Assembly: GCA_944326235.1 (NCBI GenBank)
Contig: CALVDH010000006.1
Location: 1 to 64,000, forward strand
Direction: 5' to 3'
Source of the DNA: an uncultured Bacteroidales bacterium
Lineage (GTDB): Bacteria; Bacteroidota; Bacteroidia; Bacteroidales; UBA932
Length of the DNA: 64,000 nt
The notes under the pieces were generated by a model. It searched no databases, was not told the DNA's origin, and saw only the letters and a program-made list of their open reading frames with translations. Below are positions 38,327-47,893 of this stretch, piece after piece. Numbering within the stretch: the stretch's first letter is position 1; each line of letters begins with the position of its first letter. Position numbers and translations under genes: made by a program.

Positions 38327-38450
38327 AAATGTATGAAAATGTGCAAATTGCTGCGTTGCTTTCAGTCCCTGGCTCAGTCATTTACGCCCAGTAAACTCCT
38401 TCGCCAGGATCTTCAGCGCCTTGCACTTTACACATTTTGATACATTTTAT
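38325..38450 (+). repeat. 126-base imperfect palindrome immediately after glyA
   Basis: The outer arms (AAAATGTATGAAAATGTG near 38326 and its near reverse complement ending about 38449) and inner blocks CCTGGC (38368-38373)/GCCAGG (38403-38408) and TTTAC (38381-38385)/GTAAA (38391-38395) are all placed symmetrically about base 38388. The whole unit can therefore fold as one long hairpin. Its first two bases are the end of the glyA stop codon. It has the look of a dispersed palindromic element (MITE- or REP-like); copy number elsewhere is unknown. Confidence 0.7.
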
Positions 38451-38469
38451 GAATTTAAGCAGAATTAAC

Positions 38470-38505
38470 GGGGGTGGATTGAAAGTCCGCCCCTTTTTTA
38501 TTTTG
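38470..38505 (+). terminator. Rho-independent terminator or leader hairpin just before thiD
   Basis: An eight-pair stem (GGGGTGGA/TCCGCCCC, one G-U pair) with a seven-base loop is followed by six T. It ends about ten bases before the thiD ATG. It would stop glyA transcripts; being so close to thiD it could also act as an attenuator for that gene. No TPP riboswitch is visible here. Confidence 0.8.
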
Positions 38506-38514
38506 AGTGATATC

Positions 38515-39339
38515 ATGAAAGATTATCCGATAGTATTGTCGATTGCCGGGTCCGATCCGTCTGGAGGAGCCGGTATACAGGCGGATATCAAGGCTATATC
38601 GGCCTGCGGAGGTTATGCGGCTGCGGCTATAACGGCAGTGACGGTGCAGAATACCGCCGGTGTCTCGGAAGTGGAGTATCTTAGGCCAGAGCTGGTCGCA
38701 GCCCAGATAGATGCTGTGATGTCCGATCTGGCTGTGGATGCCGTCAAGATAGGCATGACCGGAACGGTGCCGATAGTGGAGGCCATAGCGTCGCAGCTGG
38801 CGGTCCACCCTGTGCTGTACGTCGTGACCGATCCCGTCATGGTCTCTACCAGCAAGGATTCACTTACTCTTCCCGAGGCGGTGGATGCCCTGTGTTCCAG
38901 GATATTTCCCCGTTCACACCTGGTGACGCCAAATATAGACGAGGCCTCCCGTCTGGCCGGTTTCAGGATTCGGTCCGTAGAGGATATGGACCGTGCTGCC
39001 GCACTGCTGAGGGACCGCTTCGGTTGTGCCTTCCTGGTCAAGGGCGGGGACCTTCCGGCAGCCTCCGGGCAGAGCGTTCCGGATATAGTCTCCCAGTCCA
39101 CCGACGTACTCTGTGACCTGGACGGACTGGTGCACATCACATCCGAGCGGGTGCTCACCAACAACCTGCACGGCACAGGCTGCACCCTCTCTTCCTCCAT
39201 AGCAGCCTTTCTCGGAGCCGGTCATCCCCTTCGTGAAGCCGTTCAGACAGCTGTCGCCTACGTTCACAACGCTATCGTGGCCGCGGCTCCCTTAAGGATC
39301 GGCCACGGCCACGGTCCGCTCAGGCATTTTTACAGATGA
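38515..39339 (+). CDS. thiD: Hydroxymethylpyrimidine (phospho)kinase
   Basis: A 274-residue ribokinase-fold enzyme that phosphorylates HMP and HMP-P for thiamine synthesis. Motifs: SIAGSDPSGGAGIQADIKA at residues 8-26, VTDPVMVSTSK, and the catalytic-loop region TNNLHGTGCTLSSSIAA near residue 218. Another ATG 26 codons upstream is rejected because the extra residues would be translated from the terminator hairpin. It overlaps the next thiE-like gene by ATGA. Confidence 0.95.
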   Translation: MKDYPIVLSIAGSDPSGGAGIQADIKAISACGGYAAAAITAVTVQNTAGVSEVEYLRPELVAAQIDAVMSDLAVDAVKIGMTGTVPIVEAIASQLAVHPVLYVVTDPVMVSTSKDSLTLPEAVDALCSRIFPRSHLVTPNIDEASRLAGFRIRSVEDMDRAAALLRDRFGCAFLVKGGDLPAASGQSVPDIVSQSTDVLCDLDGLVHITSERVLTNNLHGTGCTLSSSIAAFLGAGHPLREAVQTAVAYVHNAIVAAAPLRIGHGHGPLRHFYR

Positions 39340-39950
39340 GGACAGTCGTGATAACTGATCCCGAGTTTCTGCCGGGAGAGACGCAGGCTGTGACCGCCCT
39401 GCTGGAGGCCGGGGCGTGGAGGGTGCATGTGCGTAAACCGGGAGCGGATGCGGCTGAGGTGGAGGCTCTGCTGGAGAAACTCCCGGAGCGGTACCGTCAG
39501 CGCATTTCTCTGCACGACTGCCATGAACTGGCAGCCCGTTATGGAGTCGGCGGAGTGCATCTGAACGCCCGCAATCCGCTTCCTCCCCAGGAATTCATGG
39601 GCATGGTCAGCCGTTCCTGCCATTCCTTCGGGGAACTGGCTGAGTGTGCTCCGGTATGTGATTATATCTTCCTCAGTCCTATTTTCGACAGTATCTCGAA
39701 GAAGGGTTATGTCGCGCGTTTTCCGCTGGAGGAAATCCGGCGGAGAAGGGATGATGCGTGGTCCGGGGTAGACTGGAAGCGGGTTCTCGCTCTGGGAGGA
39801 GTCTGTCCGGACAATATCCGCCGGGTTGCGGATGCCGGTTTCGGAGGTGCTGCCGTTCTGGGATATATATGGGAGCCGTATAAGCGTGATTCGGATGTCG
39901 GGGCCTTAGTAGCACGTTTCAGGAACTTATCCGTTTTTAGCCGTTTATAA
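39336..39950 (+). CDS. ThiE/TenI-family thiamine phosphate synthase paralogue
   Basis: A 204-residue TIM-barrel protein. It has VHVRKPGAD near residue 29 in place of the usual QLR-K, HDCHELAARYGVGGVHL near residue 56, and the anion-loop version DYIFLSPIFDSISKKGY near residue 110, a form widespread in Bacteroidota. It may join HMP-PP to thiazole phosphate, or be a TenI-like aromatase. A canonical ThiE lies 4 kb away on the other strand. It shares four bases with thiD, so the two are co-translated. Confidence 0.85.
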   Translation: MRTVVITDPEFLPGETQAVTALLEAGAWRVHVRKPGADAAEVEALLEKLPERYRQRISLHDCHELAARYGVGGVHLNARNPLPPQEFMGMVSRSCHSFGELAECAPVCDYIFLSPIFDSISKKGYVARFPLEEIRRRRDDAWSGVDWKRVLALGGVCPDNIRRVADAGFGGAAVLGYIWEPYKRDSDVGALVARFRNLSVFSRL

Positions 39951-39994
39951 CCGATTATAAACGTTTCGATATCGCCTTTTGCAGATGAAATCGC

Positions 39995-40002
39995 TATCTT
40001 TG
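39995..40002 (+). promoter_or_regulatory. Candidate -7 box before the Rpn-family gene
   Basis: TATCTTTG matches TAnnTTTG and is 22 bases before the ATG. A TTTTG occurs 13 bases upstream, closer than the normal spacing, so the -33 element is unclear. Confidence 0.45.
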
Positions 40003-40023
40003 CCTCAGAAAACTTAAAAAGAT

Positions 40024-41001
40024 ATGTGTATGAAATATTTGGATCCGAAAGCTGATATGACTTTCAAGAAAGTGTTCGGTGAACATGAGGATTTGGTGAT
40101 AAGTTTTCTGAATTCTCTGCTGCCGTTCGAGAGTGAGGACGAGTTGATCAAAAGTGTGGAATATCTGAATCCGGAGCTGGTGCCGCTCAATCCTCTTAAA
40201 AAGGACAGTATCGTGGATGTGCGCTGTAAGGATTCGCGCGGCCGCCAGTTCATAGTGGAGATGCAGATGATGTGGACGTCCGAGTATAAGCAGCGTGTTC
40301 TGTTCAATGCGTCGAAAGCGTACGTGAGTCAGCTGGAATGCGGACAGGACTACGATCTTCTGCATCCGGTATACTCGTTGAACATGGTGAACGATATATA
40401 CTCGGACAGCGAGGACTATTATCACGATTACCGTATAGTGGAGATTGCGGAAACCAATGAGGTGATAGAGGGGCTCCGTTTCATCTTCATAGAGTTGCCC
40501 AAGTTCACGCCGAAGAATTACGGGGACAAGAAGATGCAGGTTCTGTGGCTGCGGTACCTGACTGAGATCAACAGCAGGACGCGTGTCGTGTCTGAGGAAC
40601 TGACAAGTAATCCTGTTATTAACAAGGCGGTGGCTCAGTTGGAGGTGTCGGCATTCTCAGACGCACAGCTTCTGGGCTATGACCGTTTCTGGGATATGGT
40701 CAGTACGGCCAAGATGCAGATATCCAGTTCCCGTAAAGAAGGTTTCAGACGCGGCCACAAAGAAGGACTTGAGGCTGGTATGAAAGAGGGCTTGGAGAAA
40801 GGTATGGAGAAAGGTATGGAGAAAGGTATGGAGAAAGGTATGAAAGAGGGTATGGAGAAAGGCATGAAGGAAGGTAAGAAAGAAGGTATGAGGGAAGAGC
40901 GGATCAAGAATGCCCGTGGTATGAAAGCAGAAGGTATCGCCGACGAGATAATCGCCAGAGTCACGGGCCTCACTCCGGAGGAAATGGCTGCTCTCCAGTA
41001 G
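40024..41001 (+). CDS. Rpn-type PD-(D/E)XK nuclease family protein with GMEKG repeats
   Basis: A 325-residue protein of the 'PD-(D/E)XK nuclease family transposase' group. The N-terminus (MKYLDPKADMTFKKVFGEH) and the nuclease core (DSIVDVRCKDSRGR then FIVEMQM, with Asp, Glu and Gln near residues 64, 79 and 81) are typical. The C-terminal third is a helical run of G-M-[EK]-[KE] pentad/tetrad repeats (about 245-292) coded by nearly identical 12-base units. Relatives promote DNA exchange or behave as abundant domesticated mobile genes. It sits alone between thiamine operons, with its own promoter and terminator. Two Met starts (40024, 40030) are possible. Confidence 0.88.
   Translation: MCMKYLDPKADMTFKKVFGEHEDLVISFLNSLLPFESEDELIKSVEYLNPELVPLNPLKKDSIVDVRCKDSRGRQFIVEMQMMWTSEYKQRVLFNASKAYVSQLECGQDYDLLHPVYSLNMVNDIYSDSEDYYHDYRIVEIAETNEVIEGLRFIFIELPKFTPKNYGDKKMQVLWLRYLTEINSRTRVVSEELTSNPVINKAVAQLEVSAFSDAQLLGYDRFWDMVSTAKMQISSSRKEGFRRGHKEGLEAGMKEGLEKGMEKGMEKGMEKGMKEGMEKGMKEGKKEGMREERIKNARGMKAEGIADEIIARVTGLTPEEMAALQ
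40777..40893 (+). repeat. Tandem 12-base repeats inside the Rpn-family gene
   Basis: Units of the form GGTATGGAGAAA repeat head to tail with few changes (about nine or ten copies including variants with AAAGAG or AAGGAA). The repeats keep frame, encoding Gly-Met-Glu-Lys. Such near-identical units are prone to gain or loss by slippage. Confidence 0.9.
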
Positions 41002-41016
41002 TGTGGATGTAACTAT

Positions 41017-41057
41017 AAATCCCGGAGCAGACACTGAATCTGTTCCGGGATTTTTCT
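41017..41057 (+). terminator. Terminator between the Rpn gene and thi4
   Basis: Arms AAATCCCGGA-G-CAGA and TCTG-T-TCCGGGATTT pair around a seven-base loop and are followed by TTTTT on the plus strand. It lies between convergent genes (40024 plus, 41073 minus), and may serve both, although the T run is better on plus. Confidence 0.85.
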
Positions 41058-41072
41058 GTATAAAACTCTAGG

Positions 41073-41846
41073 TTACTTCTTAAGACGGGCTATGATCTCA
41101 TCGGCGACTTTCTTGCCGGAGAGGAGCATACCGCCGAAGATAGGTCCCATGCGGGGTGTGCCGGAGACGGCGGAGGCGGCCATGCCGCAGACGTAGAGGC
41201 CGGGGTAGATCTCCTTGGTGCCGTTTACGACTTCCTGTTCTCCGGAAGTTACGTCGAGGGAGCGCTCTCCGATGACTCCGCCGGTCTCGGTGGCCAGTCG
41301 GATGCCGTTCTTACGGGCGACGGTGGCGGCTATCTCGCTGTCATGGCCGGTACCGTCGACTACGACCTTGGCCAGGATGTTCAGCGGGTCCACGTGCAGG
41401 CCCTCGCGGAGTACGGGAGTCCAGTTGACCACCACTCCGCTGACCTTGCCGTCCTTGAAGATTACGTCCTCTACCGAGTAGCAGTTGAAGATGCGGGCTC
41501 CGGCGTGTACGGCGTGATAGAGCAGGGAAGAGGTGCTCTCAACCGAGTCCATGGTGTAGAGGCCGTCCACGTAGGGAGTATGGTTGATCTCGAAGTCGCG
41601 CACGATGTGCATGGCCTCCTCCTGGATTACTATCTGGTTGAACATCATGGCACCGCCCCACATGCCTCCGCCGGGAGCCAGCTTGCGGTCGAACTGGGCC
41701 ACCTTGAGCCCGGCCTTGGCCAGATAATAGGCGGCTACTATGCCCGAGGGGCCTCCGCCTACGATGGCGGCGTCCAGCTCGAGGCAGTCCTGGAGTTTGT
41801 CGAAATAGGTACTGATGATACCTCTGGAAACTTTTGTCTCAATCAT
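41073..41846 (-). CDS. Sulfide-dependent adenosine diphosphate thiazole synthase (Thi4 type)
   Basis: A 257-residue flavin-fold protein that makes the thiazole half of thiamine from NAD and glycine. The dinucleotide motif AAIVGGGPSGIVAAYYLAKAG is at about 26-46, followed by PGGGMWGGAMMFN and the C-terminal GMAASAVSGTPRMGPIFGGML. In yeast THI4 a Cys gives up its sulfur in the TGHD region; here TGHDSEIAATVARK has Val at that position, so the enzyme should use free sulfide and turn over many times, as in archaeal and anaerobe forms. It is the last gene of the thiE-thiC-thi4 operon. Confidence 0.92.
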   Translation of the reverse strand: MIETKVSRGIISTYFDKLQDCLELDAAIVGGGPSGIVAAYYLAKAGLKVAQFDRKLAPGGGMWGGAMMFNQIVIQEEAMHIVRDFEINHTPYVDGLYTMDSVESTSSLLYHAVHAGARIFNCYSVEDVIFKDGKVSGVVVNWTPVLREGLHVDPLNILAKVVVDGTGHDSEIAATVARKNGIRLATETGGVIGERSLDVTSGEQEVVNGTKEIYPGLYVCGMAASAVSGTPRMGPIFGGMLLSGKKVADEIIARLKK

Positions 41847-41861
41847 TGTTGTTATGTGTTT

Positions 41862-43601
<1,740 letters not shown>

Positions 43602-43614
43602 CTAAAATATATTT

Positions 43615-44262
43615 TCATTCCAATGCAATGGAGGCGGCGATCTGCATCACCCTCCGCATCTCCGCCACCGGGTCCTCCGCCCTCAGGATGCTGCCGCTCA
43701 GGGCAATGCCGCTGAGTCCTGCCTCCGCCAGGGCCGGCATGTCCTCCGCAGTCACGCCTCCGATGCCCACGACCGGTAGGGCCAGGCCCTCGCGGCGCAT
43801 TCCGTCCATGAGGCTCCTGTAGCCTTCGAGTCCCAGGGTCGGGGCCAGCCTGGCGGGGTCCTTGGTAGTGGTGAAGCGGAACGGGCCGCAGCCGATGTAG
43901 TCCGCCCCGCCCGAGGCATGCAGGCGGATGTCCTCCAGAGTGTTGGCGGTGCCTCCGATAATGAATTGTCCCCGGGGTAAGATCCTCCTGGCTTCGGCCA
44001 CCGGCATGTCGGTCAGTCCCAGATGGACGCCGTCCGCTCCGCACTCACGTACCAGTTCCACGCGGTCATCGAGAATCAGGACGGCCCCGTACTGCCTGCA
44101 CAGGGGCAGGGCCTTTCCGGCAGCGGCACGGACCTCATCCTCCGGGGCATCCTTCATGCGCAGCTGTATCCAGCGGCAGCCGCCTTCGAGGGCGATTCGC
44201 ACGGAGTCGAGGTAGGAGAGGGTCTCCGTAAAGTGGGTGATGAATTGTACTTGAAAGTTCAT
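43615..44262 (-). CDS. thiE: Thiamine phosphate synthase
   Basis: A 215-residue TIM-barrel enzyme joining HMP-PP to thiazole phosphate. Signatures: GCRWIQLRMKDA near residue 28, ILDDRVELVRECGADGVHLG near residue 62, and GADYIGCGPFRFTTTK near residue 120. The ATG at 44262 is chosen over a TTG three codons upstream. It is the first gene behind the TPP riboswitch and is the canonical copy, in contrast to the paralogue at 39336. Confidence 0.95.
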   Translation of the reverse strand: MNFQVQFITHFTETLSYLDSVRIALEGGCRWIQLRMKDAPEDEVRAAAGKALPLCRQYGAVLILDDRVELVRECGADGVHLGLTDMPVAEARRILPRGQFIIGGTANTLEDIRLHASGGADYIGCGPFRFTTTKDPARLAPTLGLEGYRSLMDGMRREGLALPVVGIGGVTAEDMPALAEAGLSGIALSGSILRAEDPVAEMRRVMQIAASIALE

Positions 44263-44340
44263 TTTCCTCAATGTATGGTGTCTGTCGGAAAATGAGGAAT
44301 GCGGCGGAAATGCCGGCAGCGGAGCGAATGTCTTCGAAAA

Positions 44341-44424
44341 GTCCCTACGACGGTACTGACCGTATCAGGTTCGACGGGTGTAATCTCAGCCTCCGGCCGC
44401 TTCAGCGGGAGGCACCCCTCTTTT
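44341..44424 (-). promoter_or_regulatory. TPP riboswitch (THI element)
   Basis: On the minus strand the leader reads GAGGGGTGCC, then GGCTGAGATTACACCCG and GAACCTGATACGGTCAGTACC with a final GTAGGGA: the conserved core of the thiamine pyrophosphate aptamer, including the CTGAGA and ACCTGAT signatures. An inserted stem (CCTCCCGCTGAAGC...CGGAGG side) is in the variable arm. It lies about 80 bases upstream of thiE and should repress thiE-thiC-thi4 when TPP is plentiful. Confidence 0.95.
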
Positions 44425-44431
44425 CCTTCCG

Positions 44432-44463
44432 CAAATATATGTCAAATTCTGATAAAATCAAAA
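44432..44463 (-). promoter_or_regulatory. Promoter of the thiE-thiC-thi4 operon
   Basis: On the minus strand TTTTG (44463-44459) and TATATTTG (44439-44432) are separated by 19 bases, an excellent match to the Bacteroidota consensus. Transcription would begin a few bases before the TPP riboswitch. The -33 box directly follows the end of the YgjP-like gene. Confidence 0.8.
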
Positions 44464-44466
44464 GGA

Positions 44467-45066
44467 TTATATTATCCTCCAGGTGCGCAACTCACGGCTG
44501 AGGGCTGTCTCGCAGCCGCCGAGAAGGGTGTCAAGCAGGGAGTGAAAGGCCGGTCCGTGGTTGGGATGGCGGAGGTGGCAGAGCTCATGGAGGATGACGT
44601 AGTCCTGGAGGTGCTCCGGCAGGAGAATCAGACGCATGTTGAGGTTGATGTTGCCCTTGGATGAGCAGGACCCCCAGTTGGAGACATTGTTCTTGATAGC
44701 CAGCCGTCCGTAGGAGAAACCGTAGCGGGCGGCAGCGGCCCTGAGTTTCGCCCCGAGCACTGTCCTGGCCTCTTCCCTCATCCGCTCAAGGGCCGCAGGG
44801 GCGTCGGGAACGGCGGCGGTCTTTCCGCCTGAGACGGCCTGCTGTTGCCGGAGTGCCTGCCGCAGCATGGCGTCCTTGACCCATTGGACCTTGGACAATA
44901 AGAATCCCTCTGCAGCAGCGTATGGGATCATCCAGGGGACGGTCACAGTCACTCCCTGCCGCGGTGATACGCTGATGCGCAGTCTCCGCGCACGGGCCCT
45001 GCGGATGAGGGTGACCTCTCCGATTCCTGGGACGGCGATGACTTTCCGGGATTTCGTCTGCTGCAT
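44467..45066 (-). CDS. YgjP-like (WLM/SprT-type) zinc metallopeptidase
   Basis: A 199-residue cytoplasmic protein with the HExxH motif in [20 protein letters not shown] near residue 158 and a further His as third ligand. The N-terminal [23 protein letters not shown] and [20 protein letters not shown] are typical of the YgjP/DUF45 family. Substrate unknown. Same strand as the thiamine operon but separated from it by that operon's own promoter. Confidence 0.88.
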   Translation of the reverse strand: MQQTKSRKVIAVPGIGEVTLIRRARARRLRISVSPRQGVTVTVPWMIPYAAAEGFLLSKVQWVKDAMLRQALRQQQAVSGGKTAAVPDAPAALERMREEARTVLGAKLRAAAARYGFSYGRLAIKNNVSNWGSCSSKGNINLNMRLILLPEHLQDYVILHELCHLRHPNHGPAFHSLLDTLLGGCETALSRELRTWRII

Positions 45067-45128
45067 GGTTTTGTGGGCCTTAGAGAAAAAATTGTCTGCA
45101 AAAGTAGCGAAATTTGATTTTAATTACA

Positions 45129-45153
45129 TATCTTTGCATCCCCGATTTCGGGG
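45129..45153 (+). promoter_or_regulatory. Candidate rpsO promoter (-7 box) and leader hairpin
   Basis: TATCTTTG at 45129-45136 fits the -7 consensus, and CCCCGATTTCGGGG at 45140-45153 forms a short stable hairpin at or just after the expected transcript start, about 40 bases before rpsO. S15 controls its own mRNA through leader structures in several bacteria; whether this hairpin is such a site is unproven. Confidence 0.45.
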
Positions 45154-45192
45154 AATGAATTAATAATAACTGATTTTTTAATTTAAAGGTTT

Positions 45193-45468
45193 ATGGCAGA
45201 GTATCTTGCAGCAGACAAGAAGCAGGAGATTTTCGCTAAATACGGGAAGTCTAATACGGACACCGGCTCGGCTGAGAGTCAGATTGCTCTATTTTCCTAC
45301 CGTATCGCTCATCTGACAGAACACCTTCGCAACAACAAGAAGGACTTCGGTACCCAGCGTGCCCTCCTCCGTCTTGTAGGTAAGAGGCGTCGCCTCCTCG
45401 ACTACCTGAAGGTCAAAGATATTGAGAGATACAGGGAGATTGTCAAAGCGCTCAACTTACGTAAGTAA
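45193..45468 (+). CDS. rpsO: Small ribosomal subunit protein uS15
   Basis: A 91-residue helical protein with NTDTGSAESQIALFSYRIAHLTEHL and LVGKRRRLLDYLK, the invariant S15 blocks. It binds the 16S central domain. A terminator and then pnp follow, the same rpsO-pnp order as in many bacteria. Confidence 0.98.
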   Translation: MAEYLAADKKQEIFAKYGKSNTDTGSAESQIALFSYRIAHLTEHLRNNKKDFGTQRALLRLVGKRRRLLDYLKVKDIERYREIVKALNLRK

Positions 45469-45493
45469 GCGGCTTTGGCTTCGTAAGAGAAAC

Positions 45494-45530
45494 GGGGTTG
45501 TCAAGAAAGACTGGGCAGCCCCTTTTTCTT
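45494..45530 (+). terminator. Terminator between rpsO and pnp
   Basis: GGGGTTGTC (45494-45502) pairs with GGCAGCCCC (45514-45522) with two G-U pairs, followed by TTTTTCTT. In E. coli a comparable terminator partly separates rpsO and pnp; no separate pnp promoter was recognised here, so it may be leaky. Confidence 0.75.
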
Positions 45531-45584
45531 AGACGGCTGTCCAGGGAAGGCTCTCATAACGGCAGACACAATTAGAAGGAATAT

Positions 45585-47831
45585 ATGAATATAGTTAAGA
45601 AGACCATCACAATGGGTGATGGAACGATCATTGAGATCGAGACCGGCAAACTCGCCAAGCAGGCGGCCGGTTCGGTAGTCGTAAAGGTCGGCGGTACCAT
45701 GCTGCTGGCTACAGTCACATGTGCAAAGGATGCCAAGGAGGATGTGGATTTCATGCCTCTGTCGGTGGAGTACAAGGAAAAATATGCTGCTGCGGGCCGC
45801 TATCCCGGCGGATTCCTCAAGAGGGAGGGCCGCGCTTCGGATTCGGAAATCCTGGTGGCCAGACTGGTGGACAGGGCTCTGCGTCCCCTCTTCCCCGATG
45901 ATTTCCATGCCGAGGTGTTTGTAAACGTGCTCCTGATTTCAGCTGACAAGCAGAACATGCCTGATTCCTATGCAGGACTGGCCGCTTCCGCCGCACTGGC
46001 AGTGAGCGACATACCCTGGCACGGCCCCATCTCGGAGGTGAGGGTCGCCCGTATTGACGGCAAGTTTGTGATCAATCCTACTTTCGATATAGTAAAGAAT
46101 GCTGATATCGACCTGATAGTCGCCGCCACTGAGGAGAACATCATGATGGTGGAGGGCGAGATGAACGAGGTGAGCGAGGCCGAGATGCTTGAGGCCATCA
46201 AGTGTGCCCACGAGGCCATCAAGGGCCAGTGCCGTGCACAGAAGGAACTGATGGAAGAGGTAGGCAAGGTGGAGAAGAAGGCCTACTGCCACGAGGTCAA
46301 TGACGAGGACCTGCGCAAGGCCGTTCACGACTATTGCTATGACAAGTGCTACGCCATCGCCAAGAGCGGTCTGGCCAAGCATGAGCGTGAGGACGCATTC
46401 GACGCTCTCAAGGAAGAATTCATGGAGACCATCCCCGAAGAGGAGAGAGAGGAGAAGGCCATGATGGTAAGCAGATATTACGGTGCTGTGGAGAAAGAGG
46501 CCATGCGCCGCATGATCATAGACGAGGGTGTGCGTCTCGACGGACGTACTACTGCTCAGATCCGTCCGATCTGGTGCGAGGTGGGTTATCTGCCCGGAGC
46601 GCACGGCTCGGCCATCTTCACCCGCGGCGAGACCCAGTCCCTGTCGACTGTGACCCTCGGTACCAAGATGGACATGAAGGAACTGGACGAGGTGCTGGTT
46701 CAGGATACCCAGCAGTTCGTGCTCCACTACAACTTCCCTCCCTTCGCGACCGGTGAGGCCAAGCCCCAGAGAGGTGTGGGCCGCAGGGAAATCGGTCACG
46801 GCAACTTGGCATGGAGGGCCCTCAAGCCCGTAGTGCCCGTGGGCGAGGAGAATCCCTACGCTGTCCGCGTGGTGTCTGATATCCTCGAGTCCAACGGCTC
46901 TTCTTCCATGGCTACAGTCTGCGCCGGTACCTTGGCCCTGATGGACTGCGGTGTGAAGATCAAGAAGCCCGTAGCCGGTATCGCCATGGGTCTGATCTCC
47001 GATGAGAAGACAGGCAAGTTCGTGGTGCTCTCCGATATCCTCGGCGATGAGGACCACCTCGGAGACATGGACTTCAAGGTGACCGGAACCAAGGACGGCA
47101 TCACCGCCACGCAGATGGACATCAAGGTTGACGGACTGCCCTACGAGGTTCTCGAGCAGGCTCTGGCACAGGCCAAGGAAGGCCGTGCCCACATCATGGG
47201 CGAGATGCTCAAGACCATCTCCGAGCCCCGCGCCGACTACCGTCCCAATGTTCCCCGTATCGTGCAGATCACCATACCTTCCGAGTTTATCGGAGCCGTT
47301 ATCGGCACCGGCGGCAAGGTTATCCAGGAGATACAGAAGACTACCGGCACCACCATTACCATCACTGAGGAGGGTGACAAGGGCATCATCGACATCTTCG
47401 GTGAGAACAAGGAGTCCATGGACGCCGCTCTGGCCCGCATCAAGGCTATCACCACTGTGCCTGAGGTCGGTGAGACATACCACGGCAAGGTAGTGTCGAT
47501 TCTTGAGTTCGGTGCTTTCGTGGAGATTCTGCCCGGCAAGGAAGGCCTGCTGCACATTTCCGAGCTCGACTACAAGAAGGTCGACAAGGTGGAGGATGTG
47601 CTCCAGGTAGGTGACGAGGTGGATGTCAAGCTCCTCGAAATCGACCAGAAGACCGGTAAGATGAGGCTCTCCCGCAGGGCCCTGCTGCCCGCACCCGAAG
47701 GATGGGTGGAGCATGAGCGCAAGCCCCGTCTCAACGGAGGTTCCAACGGCGGCGGCCGCGGTGGCCGTGACCGTGGAGGCGACCGCGGAAGAGGTCCCCG
47801 CCGCGACGGTGACAGAGGCGGACGCAAGTAA
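45585..47831 (+). CDS. pnp: Polyribonucleotide nucleotidyltransferase with Gly/Arg-rich tail
   Basis: A 748-residue exoribonuclease: first RNase PH domain (about 10-145), helical domain, second and catalytic RNase PH domain (about 320-550, with [14 protein letters not shown] and [10 protein letters not shown]), KH domain ([17 protein letters not shown] near residue 568) and S1 domain ([22 protein letters not shown] near residue 640). The final 30 or so residues are an RGG-type tail of Gly, Arg and Asp that could add RNA binding. It follows rpsO. Confidence 0.97.
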   Translation: MNIVKKTITMGDGTIIEIETGKLAKQAAGSVVVKVGGTMLLATVTCAKDAKEDVDFMPLSVEYKEKYAAAGRYPGGFLKREGRASDSEILVARLVDRALRPLFPDDFHAEVFVNVLLISADKQNMPDSYAGLAASAALAVSDIPWHGPISEVRVARIDGKFVINPTFDIVKNADIDLIVAATEENIMMVEGEMNEVSEAEMLEAIKCAHEAIKGQCRAQKELMEEVGKVEKKAYCHEVNDEDLRKAVHDYCYDKCYAIAKSGLAKHEREDAFDALKEEFMETIPEEEREEKAMMVSRYYGAVEKEAMRRMIIDEGVRLDGRTTAQIRPIWCEVGYLPGAHGSAIFTRGETQSLSTVTLGTKMDMKELDEVLVQDTQQFVLHYNFPPFATGEAKPQRGVGRREIGHGNLAWRALKPVVPVGEENPYAVRVVSDILESNGSSSMATVCAGTLALMDCGVKIKKPVAGIAMGLISDEKTGKFVVLSDILGDEDHLGDMDFKVTGTKDGITATQMDIKVDGLPYEVLEQALAQAKEGRAHIMGEMLKTISEPRADYRPNVPRIVQITIPSEFIGAVIGTGGKVIQEIQKTTGTTITITEEGDKGIIDIFGENKESMDAALARIKAITTVPEVGETYHGKVVSILEFGAFVEILPGKEGLLHISELDYKKVDKVEDVLQVGDEVDVKLLEIDQKTGKMRLSRRALLPAPEGWVEHERKPRLNGGSNGGGRGGRDRGGDRGRGPRRDGDRGGRK

Positions 47832-47855
47832 GCGTATCCAGTACTCTCATAATAG

Positions 47856-47893
47856 AAAAAACTGACTCGCAGAACCGTGAGTCAGTTTTTTTA
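47856..47893 (+). terminator. Bidirectional terminator between pnp and the radical SAM gene
   Basis: AAAAAACTGACTC and GAGTCAGTTTTTT form a perfect 13-pair stem with a ten-base loop, giving A/T tails on both strands. It separates the convergent genes pnp (plus) and the radical SAM gene (minus). Confidence 0.92.

Noticed and set aside
38437..38514. Start of thiD at 38437, adding 26 residues.
   Set aside because: The added part would be translated from the palindrome end and the terminator hairpin, and is unlike any ThiD N-terminus.
40777..40893. Possible CRISPR-like array of short repeats.
   Set aside because: Units are 12 bases, head to tail without spacers, and keep the reading frame of the Rpn-family protein.
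40024..41001. Intact insertion sequence around the Rpn-family gene.
   Set aside because: No terminal inverted repeats or target duplications were seen on either side; only the gene, a promoter and a terminator.
44262..44466. A small gene in the gap upstream of thiE.
   Set aside because: The gap is fully accounted for by the TPP riboswitch and promoter; short open frames there have no support.
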